A DNA stretch of 64,000 nucleotides from Neorhizobium sp. UBA7851. GTDB lineage: Bacteria > Pseudomonadota > Alphaproteobacteria > Rhizobiales > Rhizobiaceae. Below, in pieces: positions 51,282-59,652 of the stretch. Position 1 is the stretch's first letter. Each line of letters opens with the position of its first letter. The notes beneath the pieces are model-generated. The model saw nothing but the letters and a program-made list of their open reading frames with translations. It was not told the origin of the DNA and searched no databases. The stretch is taken from the NCBI GenBank assembly GCA_002500765.1, contig DLSX01000130.1, forward strand, positions 22,685 to 86,684, in the 5' to 3' direction. A program made the position numbers and the translations under genes.

Positions 51282-51764
51282 ATGGTTTTTTCGGAAGCGC
51301 TTCTGGAAGAAACCCTGCACCGGCTTAACGACCTCATGTCGGATTGCGTCGATCCCTGGTGCATTTTCGGCGGCGCGGCGCTTTATCTGCACGGCTACCG
51401 GGATATGCAGTTCTCGGACATCGATGTTCTGACCTCGATCGCGGATTGCGAACGGCTTTGCGCCATAAGAGATCTGCGTAACGAAGCCGATGGGGGAACC
51501 GATCTTTTTCGCTCGGACTTCCTGCTGCATCCGCATCTCGGCCCGCTCGATGTCGAAATCATGAGCAACTTCGAGATCTTTACAGGCATGCAATGGCACC
51601 GGATAGACATCGGGAACCCGATCGAAATACGGTTCCGCTCCGCGATCGTGCCGGTTGCCGACCTTGAAAGGGTCGGATCCATTTTGCGGCTTTCCGGCCG
51701 GGACAAGGATCTGGCGCGCCTGAAACTCATAGACACACTTGTCCAGCCGCTTGCGACACCCTGA
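51282..51764 (+). CDS. Nucleotidyltransferase-fold protein
   Basis: A 160-residue protein with a polymerase-beta-like nucleotidyltransferase motif, IFGGAALYLHGYRDMQFSDIDVL: the Gly-Gly, the His-Gly-x-Arg and the Asp-x-Asp are all in place, with a third acidic residue possible in PLDVEIMSNFEIF. Small relatives include MNT-type and AbiEii-like proteins. No HEPN or antitoxin partner lies next to it, so a toxin-antitoxin role is not supported. It starts 25 bases after the polyprenyl synthase gene and may be co-transcribed. Confidence 0.7.
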   Translation: MVFSEALLEETLHRLNDLMSDCVDPWCIFGGAALYLHGYRDMQFSDIDVLTSIADCERLCAIRDLRNEADGGTDLFRSDFLLHPHLGPLDVEIMSNFEIFTGMQWHRIDIGNPIEIRFRSAIVPVADLERVGSILRLSGRDKDLARLKLIDTLVQPLATP

Positions 51765-51894
51765 CACTGAACGCGCTTCATGACGATTTGAGCGACCGTT
51801 CACAGTTGGGACAGGCGAACGTGGATAACCGAGATTTCCTTGCGGACCTGCTTCAAAAAAGCCATTCTGTTATGAATCATTCGGCGCACTCCTG

Positions 51895-51910
51895 CGGCGA
51901 CGCGTCGCCG
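51895..51910. promoter_or_regulatory. 16 bp perfect palindrome upstream of the TPR gene
   Basis: CGGCGACGCGTCGCCG is a perfect 16 bp palindrome without a loop, 30 bases before the TPR protein start codon at 51940. A loop-free dyad of this length suggests a dimeric regulator site more than an RNA hairpin. No other signal stands out in the 160 bp gap from 51765 to 51939. Confidence 0.5.
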
Positions 51911-51939
51911 ACACGCCAGCTTTCATGAAAGGCCCGTCA

Positions 51940-53775
51940 ATGCGGCAGACATCCCGTCATCTCCTGCTTTCCAGCGTCGCGCTCGCGGCGTGCCTGGTTT
52001 TTGGTTCCGTGGCGGGTGCCGCCACACCGGAAGCCAAGCCAGCCGAAGAGAAGGCCGTGACGTTCGAAGCTCGCGACGTGAAGTCGTTTGCCGGCGCGTT
52101 CCTCGCAGCCCGCACAGCCGATGTAGATCACGACTATACGACAGCGATCGCGCTCTATCGCAAGGCACTCGATTTCGAACCTGCCAATCTCGAAATCCGC
52201 GAACGGCTGATGATCTCGCTTCTTCTGAACGGTGATTTTGCCGATGGTTTGAAGGAAGCCGAAGCGCTGAAAGGCGACGCTGCCGTTGAGCGCGTGACAA
52301 AGATCGTGCGCGGACTGGAAGCGTTGCGCACCGGCAAATACGACAGCGCCAAGAAAATTCTCGCCTATGAAGGACCGAACGACCTCGACCGACTGACGCA
52401 TCTTCTTCTGGCCGGCTGGGCGGATGTTGGTGCAGGCAAGGGCAAGAGAGCAATCACATCAATCAGCGGCCTCAAGGGACCGGCCTGGTTTAAGGTCTTC
52501 ACCGACTATCACCTCGGCGCAATGGCGATCGTCACCGGCGACATTCAGACCGCCCGCCAGTACCTCAATAAGGCGGTAACCAATAACGACGCGGTCGCGA
52601 CCGCGCCGGATACGTTCATGCGTGCCGTCATGGCGCTTGCACGGCTCGAAGCATCGGCCGGCAACAAGCAGAAGGCGCTCGATGCGATTTCTGTCGGCGA
52701 CGGCATGATCTCCAATTACGCACCGCTCAAGGCGCTTCGCCAGAGCATCGAAAAGGATGAGAAGCCTGTCCAGCAGATCACCACCGCTGCTGAAGGTGCC
52801 GCGGGCGTGCTCTTTTCCATCGGCGGCGCACTGAACCGCCAGGGTGCCGAAGACATGGTGGCGCTCTATCTTCAGATCTCGCACGCGCTCGACGACAAGA
52901 GCGCCGACACGCTGATCATGCTCGGTGGCATTGCCGAAAAGCTGGAGCAGCCGCAACGGGCCATCGCCTTTTATGAGCAGGTTCCGGAAGATTCGCCGAT
53001 GCGGCGGATTTCTGAGCTGCAACTCGGCATCACGCTTTCCGATACCGGCAAGCTGGAAGAGGCCAAGCAGCACCTCAAGGAACTGATCGCTTCCGATCCG
53101 GCCGACATCCGCAGCTATATTGCTTATGGCAGTGTCCTTTCTGAAGCCAAGGACTACAAGGTCATGGCTGAGAATTACGACAAGGCCGTCGAAGTGATCG
53201 GCCCCGTACCGCGGCAGGGTGACTGGTCGGTGTTTTTCCAGCGCGGCATCGCCTATGAGCGCCTGAAGGACTGGCCGAAGGCCGAACCGAATTTCCGCAA
53301 GGCACTGGAGCTGAACCCCAACCAGGCGCAGGTTCTGAACTATCTCGGTTATTCTCTGGTCGACATGAATCTCAACCTGGACGAAGGCCTGAAGATGATT
53401 CAGGCGGCCGTCGATGCCCGCCCCGATGATGGCTACATCGTCGATTCGCTCGGCTGGGCCTATTACCGCCTGGGTCGTTTCGACGATGCCGTGACGGAAC
53501 TCGAAAAGGCGATCCAGCTGCGCGCTGGCGATGCCACGATCAACGACCATCTTGGAGACGCCTATTGGCGCGTTGGGCGCAAGCTTGAAGCCGTCTACCA
53601 GTGGAACCGGACGCTTGTTTCGGAAGGCGAAGACGTCAATCGCGAGCAGGTAAAGGAGAAGATCGAGAACGGCCTGCCGGCGCTCGATCCGAATGCCACC
53701 AACACGGTGCGCAACCAGACGGAAACACCGGCTCAACCCGCCCCAGCGCCGGCAACGCCTGACAAGAAGTCCTGA
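51940..53775 (+). CDS. Exported tetratricopeptide-repeat protein
   Basis: A 611-residue protein with a Sec or lipoprotein-like signal (MRQTSRHLLLSSVALAACLVFGSVAGA) and about ten TPR units, for example DYTTAIALYRKALDFEPANLE near the start and RLKDWPKAEPNFRKALELNP and LGRFDDAVTELEKAIQL near the end. TPR arrays make protein-binding superhelices, here probably in the periplasm or at the outer face. The C-terminus is Pro/Ala-rich. I chose the ATG at 51940 with GAAAGG seven bases upstream over 51925. Its stop overlaps the ispE start as TGATG. Confidence 0.9.
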   Translation: MRQTSRHLLLSSVALAACLVFGSVAGAATPEAKPAEEKAVTFEARDVKSFAGAFLAARTADVDHDYTTAIALYRKALDFEPANLEIRERLMISLLLNGDFADGLKEAEALKGDAAVERVTKIVRGLEALRTGKYDSAKKILAYEGPNDLDRLTHLLLAGWADVGAGKGKRAITSISGLKGPAWFKVFTDYHLGAMAIVTGDIQTARQYLNKAVTNNDAVATAPDTFMRAVMALARLEASAGNKQKALDAISVGDGMISNYAPLKALRQSIEKDEKPVQQITTAAEGAAGVLFSIGGALNRQGAEDMVALYLQISHALDDKSADTLIMLGGIAEKLEQPQRAIAFYEQVPEDSPMRRISELQLGITLSDTGKLEEAKQHLKELIASDPADIRSYIAYGSVLSEAKDYKVMAENYDKAVEVIGPVPRQGDWSVFFQRGIAYERLKDWPKAEPNFRKALELNPNQAQVLNYLGYSLVDMNLNLDEGLKMIQAAVDARPDDGYIVDSLGWAYYRLGRFDDAVTELEKAIQLRAGDATINDHLGDAYWRVGRKLEAVYQWNRTLVSEGEDVNREQVKEKIENGLPALDPNATNTVRNQTETPAQPAPAPATPDKKS

Positions 53776-54740
53776 TGCTCGACACCCAGTTCGTTATGCA
53801 AAGGCCCGCCGCAGACGCGGGCCTTTGCGAATTCGCACTTACCGAATTCGCCCCGGCGAAGATCAATCTGGCGCTGCATGCCGTCGGCCAGCGCGCTGAT
53901 GGATATCACCTGCTCGACAGTATCGTCACTTTCACCGCCGATCCGGCTTCGGGCGACGGCCACGCGACTTGCCCTGCCGGAGACAGGCTAGGTTTTGCGC
54001 ACGCCGAACAGGATGTCTTCTCGATTTCCGGCCGGTTTGGCGGCGGCCTGTCGAACAATGACGAGACGGCTCAACAGAACCTCGTTCTGAAGGCGCGTGA
54101 TCTTCTGCGCACTGCGCTTGAAGCACGCGGCGTGGCGGCTCCGCCGGTTGCCATCCATCTCCAGAAAAACCTGCCGATCGCCTCGGGCATCGGCGGCGGC
54201 TCGGCCGATGCGGCGGCGACCTTGCGCGGTCTTGCGCGACTGTGGGAAGCTCCGCTCGACAAGACGGGAATTTCCGCTCTTGCCCTTTCACTCGGCGCCG
54301 ACGTGCCGATGTGCCTGAAAAGCCGGCCGCTTGCGGCAAGAGGTATCGGTGAGGACATTACCTTGCTCGATACCATGCCTTCCTTTGCGATCGTGCTCGG
54401 CAATCCGCTTCACGGCGTTTCGACCCCGGATATCTTTCGACGACTGACACAGAAGAACAATCTGCCCATTCCGCCACTTACCGGAGACTGGCGTGCCGAT
54501 CTGGCCGCCTTGCGCAACGATCTTGAGCCGCCGGCACGATCGATCGTCACTCAGATCGCCGAGCTTTCCGACCTGATAGCCGCCGAGGGTGCCTGGCTGA
54601 CCCGCATGTCCGGCTCCGGTGCGACATGCTTCGGCCTGTTCGGAACACTCGACGAAGCGCGACGGGCCGCAACCAGCCTTCAGCGCAAACAGCCGGATTG
54701 GTATTTCGTCGCCGGACAGACGATCGGAGAAGATATATGA
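53775..54740 (+). CDS. ispE: 4-diphosphocytidyl-2-C-methyl-D-erythritol kinase
   Basis: A 321-residue GHMP-family kinase of the MEP pathway. The substrate-binding FAPAKINLALHAVGQRADGYH and the ATP-binding glycine loop PIASGIGGGSADAAATLRGL are intact, and MSGSGATCFGLFGTLDEA is the conserved third motif. The ATG shares one base with the TPR gene stop, and the stop overlaps the moaB start (ATGA), so three genes are transcribed together. The pathway link is to dxs at 11021. A short extra N-terminus (MQRPAADAGLCEF) precedes the kinase core. Confidence 0.96.
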   Translation: MLDTQFVMQRPAADAGLCEFALTEFAPAKINLALHAVGQRADGYHLLDSIVTFTADPASGDGHATCPAGDRLGFAHAEQDVFSISGRFGGGLSNNDETAQQNLVLKARDLLRTALEARGVAAPPVAIHLQKNLPIASGIGGGSADAAATLRGLARLWEAPLDKTGISALALSLGADVPMCLKSRPLAARGIGEDITLLDTMPSFAIVLGNPLHGVSTPDIFRRLTQKNNLPIPPLTGDWRADLAALRNDLEPPARSIVTQIAELSDLIAAEGAWLTRMSGSGATCFGLFGTLDEARRAATSLQRKQPDWYFVAGQTIGEDI

Positions 54741-55285
54741 TCGGGATCGACGAGACACGCGTTTTCATCCCGCTCGGCATTGCCGTCCTGACCGTCTCCG
54801 ATACTCGGACGCTCGAGAATGACAAGTCCGGCCAGACGCTTGTCGACCGTATCGAGGCAGCGGGCCATATGCTGAAAGCACGCGCCATCGTCACCGACGA
54901 CCGCGAAAAGATCGCCGGGCATGTGACGGCTTTTACGCTCAACCCCGAAATAGATGTCGTCATTACCACCGGCGGCACAGGATTTACCGGCCGCGATGTG
55001 ACGCCGGAGGCGTTGGAGCCACTGTTTGAAAAGCGGATGGACGGGTTTTCGGAAGTCTTTCACCGGATTTCATATGACAAGATCGGCACATCGACGATCC
55101 AGTCCCGCGCCACAGGCGGAGTGCTCAATGCCACCTATATCTTTGTCATTCCCGGCTCACCAGGCGCCTGCAAGGATGCCTGGGACGGGATATTGAAGGC
55201 GCAGCTCGACTACCGCCATATGCCGTGCAATTTCGTCGAAATTCTGCCGCGGCTGGACGAGCATTTGAAGCGAAGCAAAAGCTGA
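54737..55285 (+). CDS. moaB: Molybdenum cofactor biosynthesis protein B (MoaB)
   Basis: A 182-residue MoaB/Mog-type protein that binds molybdopterin and takes part in its adenylylation. The segment LTVSDTRTLENDKSGQTLVD and the catalytic glycine-rich loop VVITTGGTGFTGRDVTPEAL with its Asp residues are typical. I chose the ATG at 54737, which overlaps the ispE stop; the longer frame upstream runs inside ispE. Molybdenum enzymes using the cofactor are not in the window. Confidence 0.93.
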   Translation: MIGIDETRVFIPLGIAVLTVSDTRTLENDKSGQTLVDRIEAAGHMLKARAIVTDDREKIAGHVTAFTLNPEIDVVITTGGTGFTGRDVTPEALEPLFEKRMDGFSEVFHRISYDKIGTSTIQSRATGGVLNATYIFVIPGSPGACKDAWDGILKAQLDYRHMPCNFVEILPRLDEHLKRSKS

Positions 55286-55383
55286 AGCGTCCCGCATCCT
55301 TCGGATTAGCCGCCAATATGGACCCGGTATGTGGCTGGCAATGCCGGCATCAGGACCTCGGGCTGAACTGCCGCAAAAACGAA

Positions 55384-55413
55384 AATGGCCCATGCCTTTC
55401 GACATAGGCCATT
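55384..55413. terminator. Stem-loop between convergent moaB and sugar-transport genes
   Basis: AATGGCC (55384-55390) pairs with GGCCATT (55407-55413), with an additional ATG/CAT pair inside. The run AAAA at 55382-55385 gives a short U-tract on the minus strand, fitting termination of the sugar-transport operon, seven bases after its last gene. Confidence 0.6.
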
Positions 55414-55420
55414 GCAGTGA

Positions 55421-56680
55421 TCAAAGGCGGCGGAGCGCTCTCGTCAGTCCATCGACGATTTCCTGACCGGCTTCGTCGGCTGTCAGCTGGCCGTAGGCAA
55501 ACTGTTCGATGACGTCCTTGAACAGTTCCTGCACCGTTGGATGCTCGATCAGAGGCGACATGACCGGGCCGGTGGATTCTGCAACGATCTTTGCACCATT
55601 AATGCGTTCAGGGGTCAGCTTGCCAGCCTCTTCCAACGTTTTCTGGCCTATTGCGGAAGCAGGGATACCGCGGCTATCGCCGAGGATGAGAATGGCATCC
55701 TTGTCGTTCAGCAGGCAATTGACGACCTGAGCTGCGGCTTTCGGATCTTTCGAATGCCTGGAGATCGAGAAGACCATGGATGGTTTCTTGTAGACGCCAT
55801 CGGACTTGGCTCCGTCGATCTTCAGCGGCGCCGCCGGCACCAGCTTCCCAACCGTCAGCGGATCGTCATATTTCGAATAGGTCGAATCCCAGAAATAGGT
55901 GCCGCCGATCCTGCCGGTTACCCAGGCCGGATCGTCAAAGATCTCGATATTGCCGACACCAGCGGCATCCTTGGCGGACCGAACGATACCGTTGTCGACC
56001 ATCCACTGATAGTGCTTCAATGCACCGGCGATATCTTCCGCCGTCCAGGCCAGTTCATTGGTGCCGGGCTTGACGAATTCCTGGCCGGAGATCTGCGCCG
56101 CGAAGGCCTCGACCATCAGCATCAGGATCACGCGGGTGCTATCGAAGGGATAAACGCCATCCGGGTTCATTTTCTTGGCGGCAGCGGCAAGATCATCCCA
56201 GCTTTTTGGCGTCTCAAGGCCGGCCTTCTTGTAGATTTCATCATTGAAATAATAGGTGGCGCCGGTGACGGAGACGGGCACGCCGTTCAGCTTGCCGTCG
56301 ATCATAGCAGGCGCCAACTGGCTGTCGTTCCATTGGGTAAGGTCAAGATCGCCGGCCAACTGCTTGAGATCGGCGAACCCGGTACCATTCTTGGAGAACT
56401 GGAAGAGCCACGGCCAGTCGACCTGAACGATGTCGGCTTCAGTGCTGCCGGCCATCTGTGTCGTCAGTTTTTCGAGGTAACCCTCGAAGCCGGCGAACTC
56501 GGCCTTCACTTTGTGGCCGGTTTTGGTGGTGCAATATTCCAAAGCCTTCTGGGTCACGGTATGGCGGCCATCGCCACCCCACCACGACATGCGAAGGTCC
56601 GCCGCCGAAGCGAAGCTCGTCGAGACCACGGATGCGGCCAATGTCAGAGATAATGCTGCCAATATCGATTTTTTGTTCAT
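55421..56680 (-). CDS. ABC sugar transporter substrate-binding protein
   Basis: A 419-residue family 1 extracellular solute-binding protein. A signal peptide (MNKKSILAALSLTLAASVVSTSFASA) precedes a mature periplasmic domain starting ADLRMSWWGGDGRHT, with the family segment EADIVQVDWPWLFQFSK. It is the last gene of the transport operon and has a strong ribosome-binding AGGAGGAG upstream, so it may be expressed more than the upstream genes. With the GH4 and GH105 genes nearby it probably binds oligosaccharides from pectin; the ligand itself is not visible in the sequence. Confidence 0.92.
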   Translation of the reverse strand: MNKKSILAALSLTLAASVVSTSFASAADLRMSWWGGDGRHTVTQKALEYCTTKTGHKVKAEFAGFEGYLEKLTTQMAGSTEADIVQVDWPWLFQFSKNGTGFADLKQLAGDLDLTQWNDSQLAPAMIDGKLNGVPVSVTGATYYFNDEIYKKAGLETPKSWDDLAAAAKKMNPDGVYPFDSTRVILMLMVEAFAAQISGQEFVKPGTNELAWTAEDIAGALKHYQWMVDNGIVRSAKDAAGVGNIEIFDDPAWVTGRIGGTYFWDSTYSKYDDPLTVGKLVPAAPLKIDGAKSDGVYKKPSMVFSISRHSKDPKAAAQVVNCLLNDKDAILILGDSRGIPASAIGQKTLEEAGKLTPERINGAKIVAESTGPVMSPLIEHPTVQELFKDVIEQFAYGQLTADEAGQEIVDGLTRALRRL

Positions 56681-56736
56681 GATGCTCTACTCCTCCTGAA
56701 AGTTTGCATCGGTGACATATTCGCCGGCTGCGCCCT

Positions 56737-57852
56737 TTAGGCTAGGCTGACGTTCAGACCGCTTTTGCGGTCGAAGATGAAGACCCGTTCCTCTTCCGGG
56801 CGAATGCGGATGGCCCCGTCGGATTTGGCCTTGCGGAAATCCTCGACGGGCAGAACCACCGTGAAACGCTGGCCGCCGATCAGGATATGCACATCGACTT
56901 CATGGCCAAGGAAATCGGCCTTGATAACCTTTGCCGTCAGCGCATCTTCGCCGGGTGCGGCCAGCCGGAAATGCTGCGGACGCACGCCGAAGGTGACATC
57001 GCCATCGGTACCAGCTTCCAGACGTCCAGCGAGGTTCTCACCGAAACGGATGGACTGGTCACCGAAGGTAACGACCGGTCCGCTCTCACCACGGCTGAGT
57101 GTGGCATCGACCAGGTTCATTTCCGGCATGCCGATGAAGCCTGCGACGAAGGCATTGGCGGGCTTGGCATATAGCGTTTCGGGATCCGCCACCTGCATGA
57201 TGCGGCCATCCTTCATGACGCAGATACGGTCGCCCATGGTCATTGCCTCGACCTGGTCGTGGGTCACGTAAACGACCGTTGAGGACTGGCCCTGCTCCTT
57301 GAGGCGGCGATGCAGGTCGGTGATGCGCACACGCATTGATGCACGCAACTTGGCGTCGAGGTTGGAAAGCGGCTCGTCGAAAAGGAACACTTCCGGCTTC
57401 TTGATCAGCGCGCGACCGAGAGCGACACGTTGGGCCTGGCCGCCGGAGAGCTGCTTCGGCAAGCGGTCGAGCAGCGGTTCGATCTCCAGGACTTCCGCAA
57501 CTTCCTGCACACGGCGGGCAATCTCTTCCTTTTTCTCACCGGCCAGCTTCAGGCCGAAAGAAAGGTTCTTGCGGACCTTCATATGCGGATAGAGAGCGTA
57601 GTTCTGGAACACCATGGCGATGCCACGATCGCCCGGCGGCAGGTTGTTGACCACCTTGTCGCCGATGGTGATGTGACCGCCGGACACCGTTTCCAGACCG
57701 GCAATCATGCGCAGCGTCGTCGACTTGGCGCAGCCGGACGGGCCGACCAGCACCATGAATTCCCCGTCCTTGACTTCGAGATTGATGCCGTGAAGCGCCT
57801 TAAGGGTGCCGCTATAGACCTTTTCCAGGTTACGGATAGTCAATTGTGCCAT
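56737..57852 (-). CDS. ABC sugar transporter ATP-binding protein (MsmX/UgpC type)
   Basis: A 371-residue importer ATPase. Walker A reads VGPSGCAKSTTLRMIAGLE, the signature LSGGQAQRVALGRALIKKP and Walker B VFLFDEPLSNLDAKL. Note the Ala in place of the second Gly of Walker A (GCAKST rather than GCGKST), confirmed from the codon GCC. Regulatory C-terminal TOBE domains follow with TFGVRPQHFRL. It is four bases after the second permease gene and powers uptake through the two permeases. Confidence 0.93.
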   Translation of the reverse strand: MAQLTIRNLEKVYSGTLKALHGINLEVKDGEFMVLVGPSGCAKSTTLRMIAGLETVSGGHITIGDKVVNNLPPGDRGIAMVFQNYALYPHMKVRKNLSFGLKLAGEKKEEIARRVQEVAEVLEIEPLLDRLPKQLSGGQAQRVALGRALIKKPEVFLFDEPLSNLDAKLRASMRVRITDLHRRLKEQGQSSTVVYVTHDQVEAMTMGDRICVMKDGRIMQVADPETLYAKPANAFVAGFIGMPEMNLVDATLSRGESGPVVTFGDQSIRFGENLAGRLEAGTDGDVTFGVRPQHFRLAAPGEDALTAKVIKADFLGHEVDVHILIGGQRFTVVLPVEDFRKAKSDGAIRIRPEEERVFIFDRKSGLNVSLA

Positions 57853-57856
57853 TGGA

Positions 57857-58765
57857 TTAACCCTTTACGCCACCGGCAGAGATGCCTTCGACGAAGTATT
57901 TCTGAGACATGAAGAACACCAGCAACGACGGCAGAAGCGTCAGCACCGACATGGCAAGGATGCGGTTCCACTCGAACGATTCAGCCGTGTCGATCGACAG
58001 TTTGAGAGCCAGTGAAACAGGAAACTTTTCAACCGAGGAGATGTAGATCAACGGACCGAGAAAATCGTCCATGGTCCACATGAACTGGAACAGTCCTACC
58101 GAAATCATGGCGGGCACCAGCATGGGCACGACTACATAGATCAGCGCCTGGAAACTGGTGGCGCCATCGACGCGCGCTGCTTCTTCCATGTCACGCGGAA
58201 TGGAACGCAGGAACTGCAGCAGCAGGAAGACGAAGAAGGCATCTCCGGCAAAAGCTGACGGCACCCAGAGCGGCAGGTAGCTGTCGAGCCAGCCGAGTTC
58301 GTTGAAGAGCATATATTGGGGGATGCGGGTAACGACATTGGGCAGAAGCAGCGTGCCGATCACGGCGGCAAACAGGATCTTCTTGCCGGGAAAGTCGAAC
58401 CGGGCAAACCCGTAGGCAACCACCGTGCAGGAAATCACCGTGCAGATCGTCTTCGGCGCGATGATCAGAAAAGTGTTCCAGAAGAAGCGGCCGAACGTGT
58501 AGGGCGTCGAGGTCTGCCAGCCTTCGATATAACCGTCCATCACCGGGTTGGCCGGCAGGAAACCGGCGCTGCCAAAGATTTCCTCATTGGTCATGAAGCT
58601 CGCGCCGATCAGCCAGAACAGCGGATAGAGCATGATGAGGCCAACGACCGTCAGAATGGTATAGCGGATAGTCAGCGTGATGGTCTGCCGGCGCTTTTGC
58701 GCGGCGAGATACCTTTCAGCCTCTTCCAGAATTTTCTCGTCGGAGTGAATGATACTGTCACTCAT
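57857..58765 (-). CDS. ABC sugar transporter permease (MalG type)
   Basis: A 302-residue inner-membrane protein with about six helices. The EAA loop EEAARVDGATSFQALIYVVVPM is the ATPase-docking motif, and the first helix (YTILTVVGLIMLYPLFWLIG) fits MalG-type subunits. It starts two bases after the stop of the other permease gene, so they are translated as a pair. An N-terminal charged stretch of ~30 residues precedes helix 1, as in many MalG-type permeases. Confidence 0.93.
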   Translation of the reverse strand: MSDSIIHSDEKILEEAERYLAAQKRRQTITLTIRYTILTVVGLIMLYPLFWLIGASFMTNEEIFGSAGFLPANPVMDGYIEGWQTSTPYTFGRFFWNTFLIIAPKTICTVISCTVVAYGFARFDFPGKKILFAAVIGTLLLPNVVTRIPQYMLFNELGWLDSYLPLWVPSAFAGDAFFVFLLLQFLRSIPRDMEEAARVDGATSFQALIYVVVPMLVPAMISVGLFQFMWTMDDFLGPLIYISSVEKFPVSLALKLSIDTAESFEWNRILAMSVLTLLPSLLVFFMSQKYFVEGISAGGVKG

Positions 58766-58767
58766 GA

Positions 58768-59652
58768 TCAGCTCCTCTTGTCGCCGGCGTAATAGACCCA
58801 GTATTTCGACGACCAGAATGCGATCAGTGTCAGCACCATGATGACTGCGAACAGCACCCAGGCGATGGCAGAGGCATAGCCCATGTCGAATTTCTTGAAG
58901 GCCATTTCATAGATGTACAGCGGCAGCAGATAGGTGGATTTCAGCGGGCCGCCGCCAGTGATGACATAAGGTCCGTTGAACTCCTGGAAGGCCTGAACCA
59001 TCTGCATGATCAGGTTGAAGAAGATCACCGGCGTCAGAAGCGGCAGGGTAACAGCGAAGAAAGCCCTCCACGGTTTTGCACCATCGATGGCCGCCGCCTC
59101 GTAAAGCGACTTGTCGATCGACTGAAGCGCAGCCAGGAAGATCACCATAGCCGATCCGAACTGCCACAGGCGGAGGATCGTGATGGTGAACAGCGCCGTG
59201 CCGGGATTGCCGAACCAGTTGATGGTGTTGAAACCCAGTCCGGTCAGAAGCATGTTGATCATGCCGACATCGGCAAACATGTAGCGCCACAGAACCGCGA
59301 CAGCAATCGAGCCCCCGAGAATGGAAGGCACGTAATAGGCGGTGCGGAAAAGGCCGATGCCCTTGAGCTTGGAGTTGAGGATACTGGCGATAAAGAGCGC
59401 GAACGCCAGCTTCAGCGGCACGGTCAGCGCCACAAACAGCATCGTCACCTTGAACGAGCGGGTGAACGTGCGGTCGCTCGTCAGGATATCGACGTAGTTT
59501 TGCAAGCCCACAAAATCTACACCATTCATCAGCCGGTAGTCGGTAAACGACAGGTAGAGAGAGCCGAGAAACGGAATGGCCGTGAAGACCAGAAGGCCGA
59601 TCAGGTACGGAAGAACGTACCAGAAGCCGAGAAGGCGACTGTCACCACTCAT
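58768..59652 (-). CDS. ABC sugar transporter permease (MalF type)
   Basis: A 294-residue inner-membrane protein of the MalF/UgpA type with six helices. The EAA loop reads YEAAAIDGAKPWRAFFAVTLPLL. The N-terminus (LLGFWYVLPYLIGLLVFTAIPFLG) is the usual first helix. Its start overlaps the GH4 gene stop as ATGA, so translation is coupled to the upstream glycosidase. Confidence 0.93.
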   Translation of the reverse strand: MSGDSRLLGFWYVLPYLIGLLVFTAIPFLGSLYLSFTDYRLMNGVDFVGLQNYVDILTSDRTFTRSFKVTMLFVALTVPLKLAFALFIASILNSKLKGIGLFRTAYYVPSILGGSIAVAVLWRYMFADVGMINMLLTGLGFNTINWFGNPGTALFTITILRLWQFGSAMVIFLAALQSIDKSLYEAAAIDGAKPWRAFFAVTLPLLTPVIFFNLIMQMVQAFQEFNGPYVITGGGPLKSTYLLPLYIYEMAFKKFDMGYASAIAWVLFAVIMVLTLIAFWSSKYWVYYAGDKRS

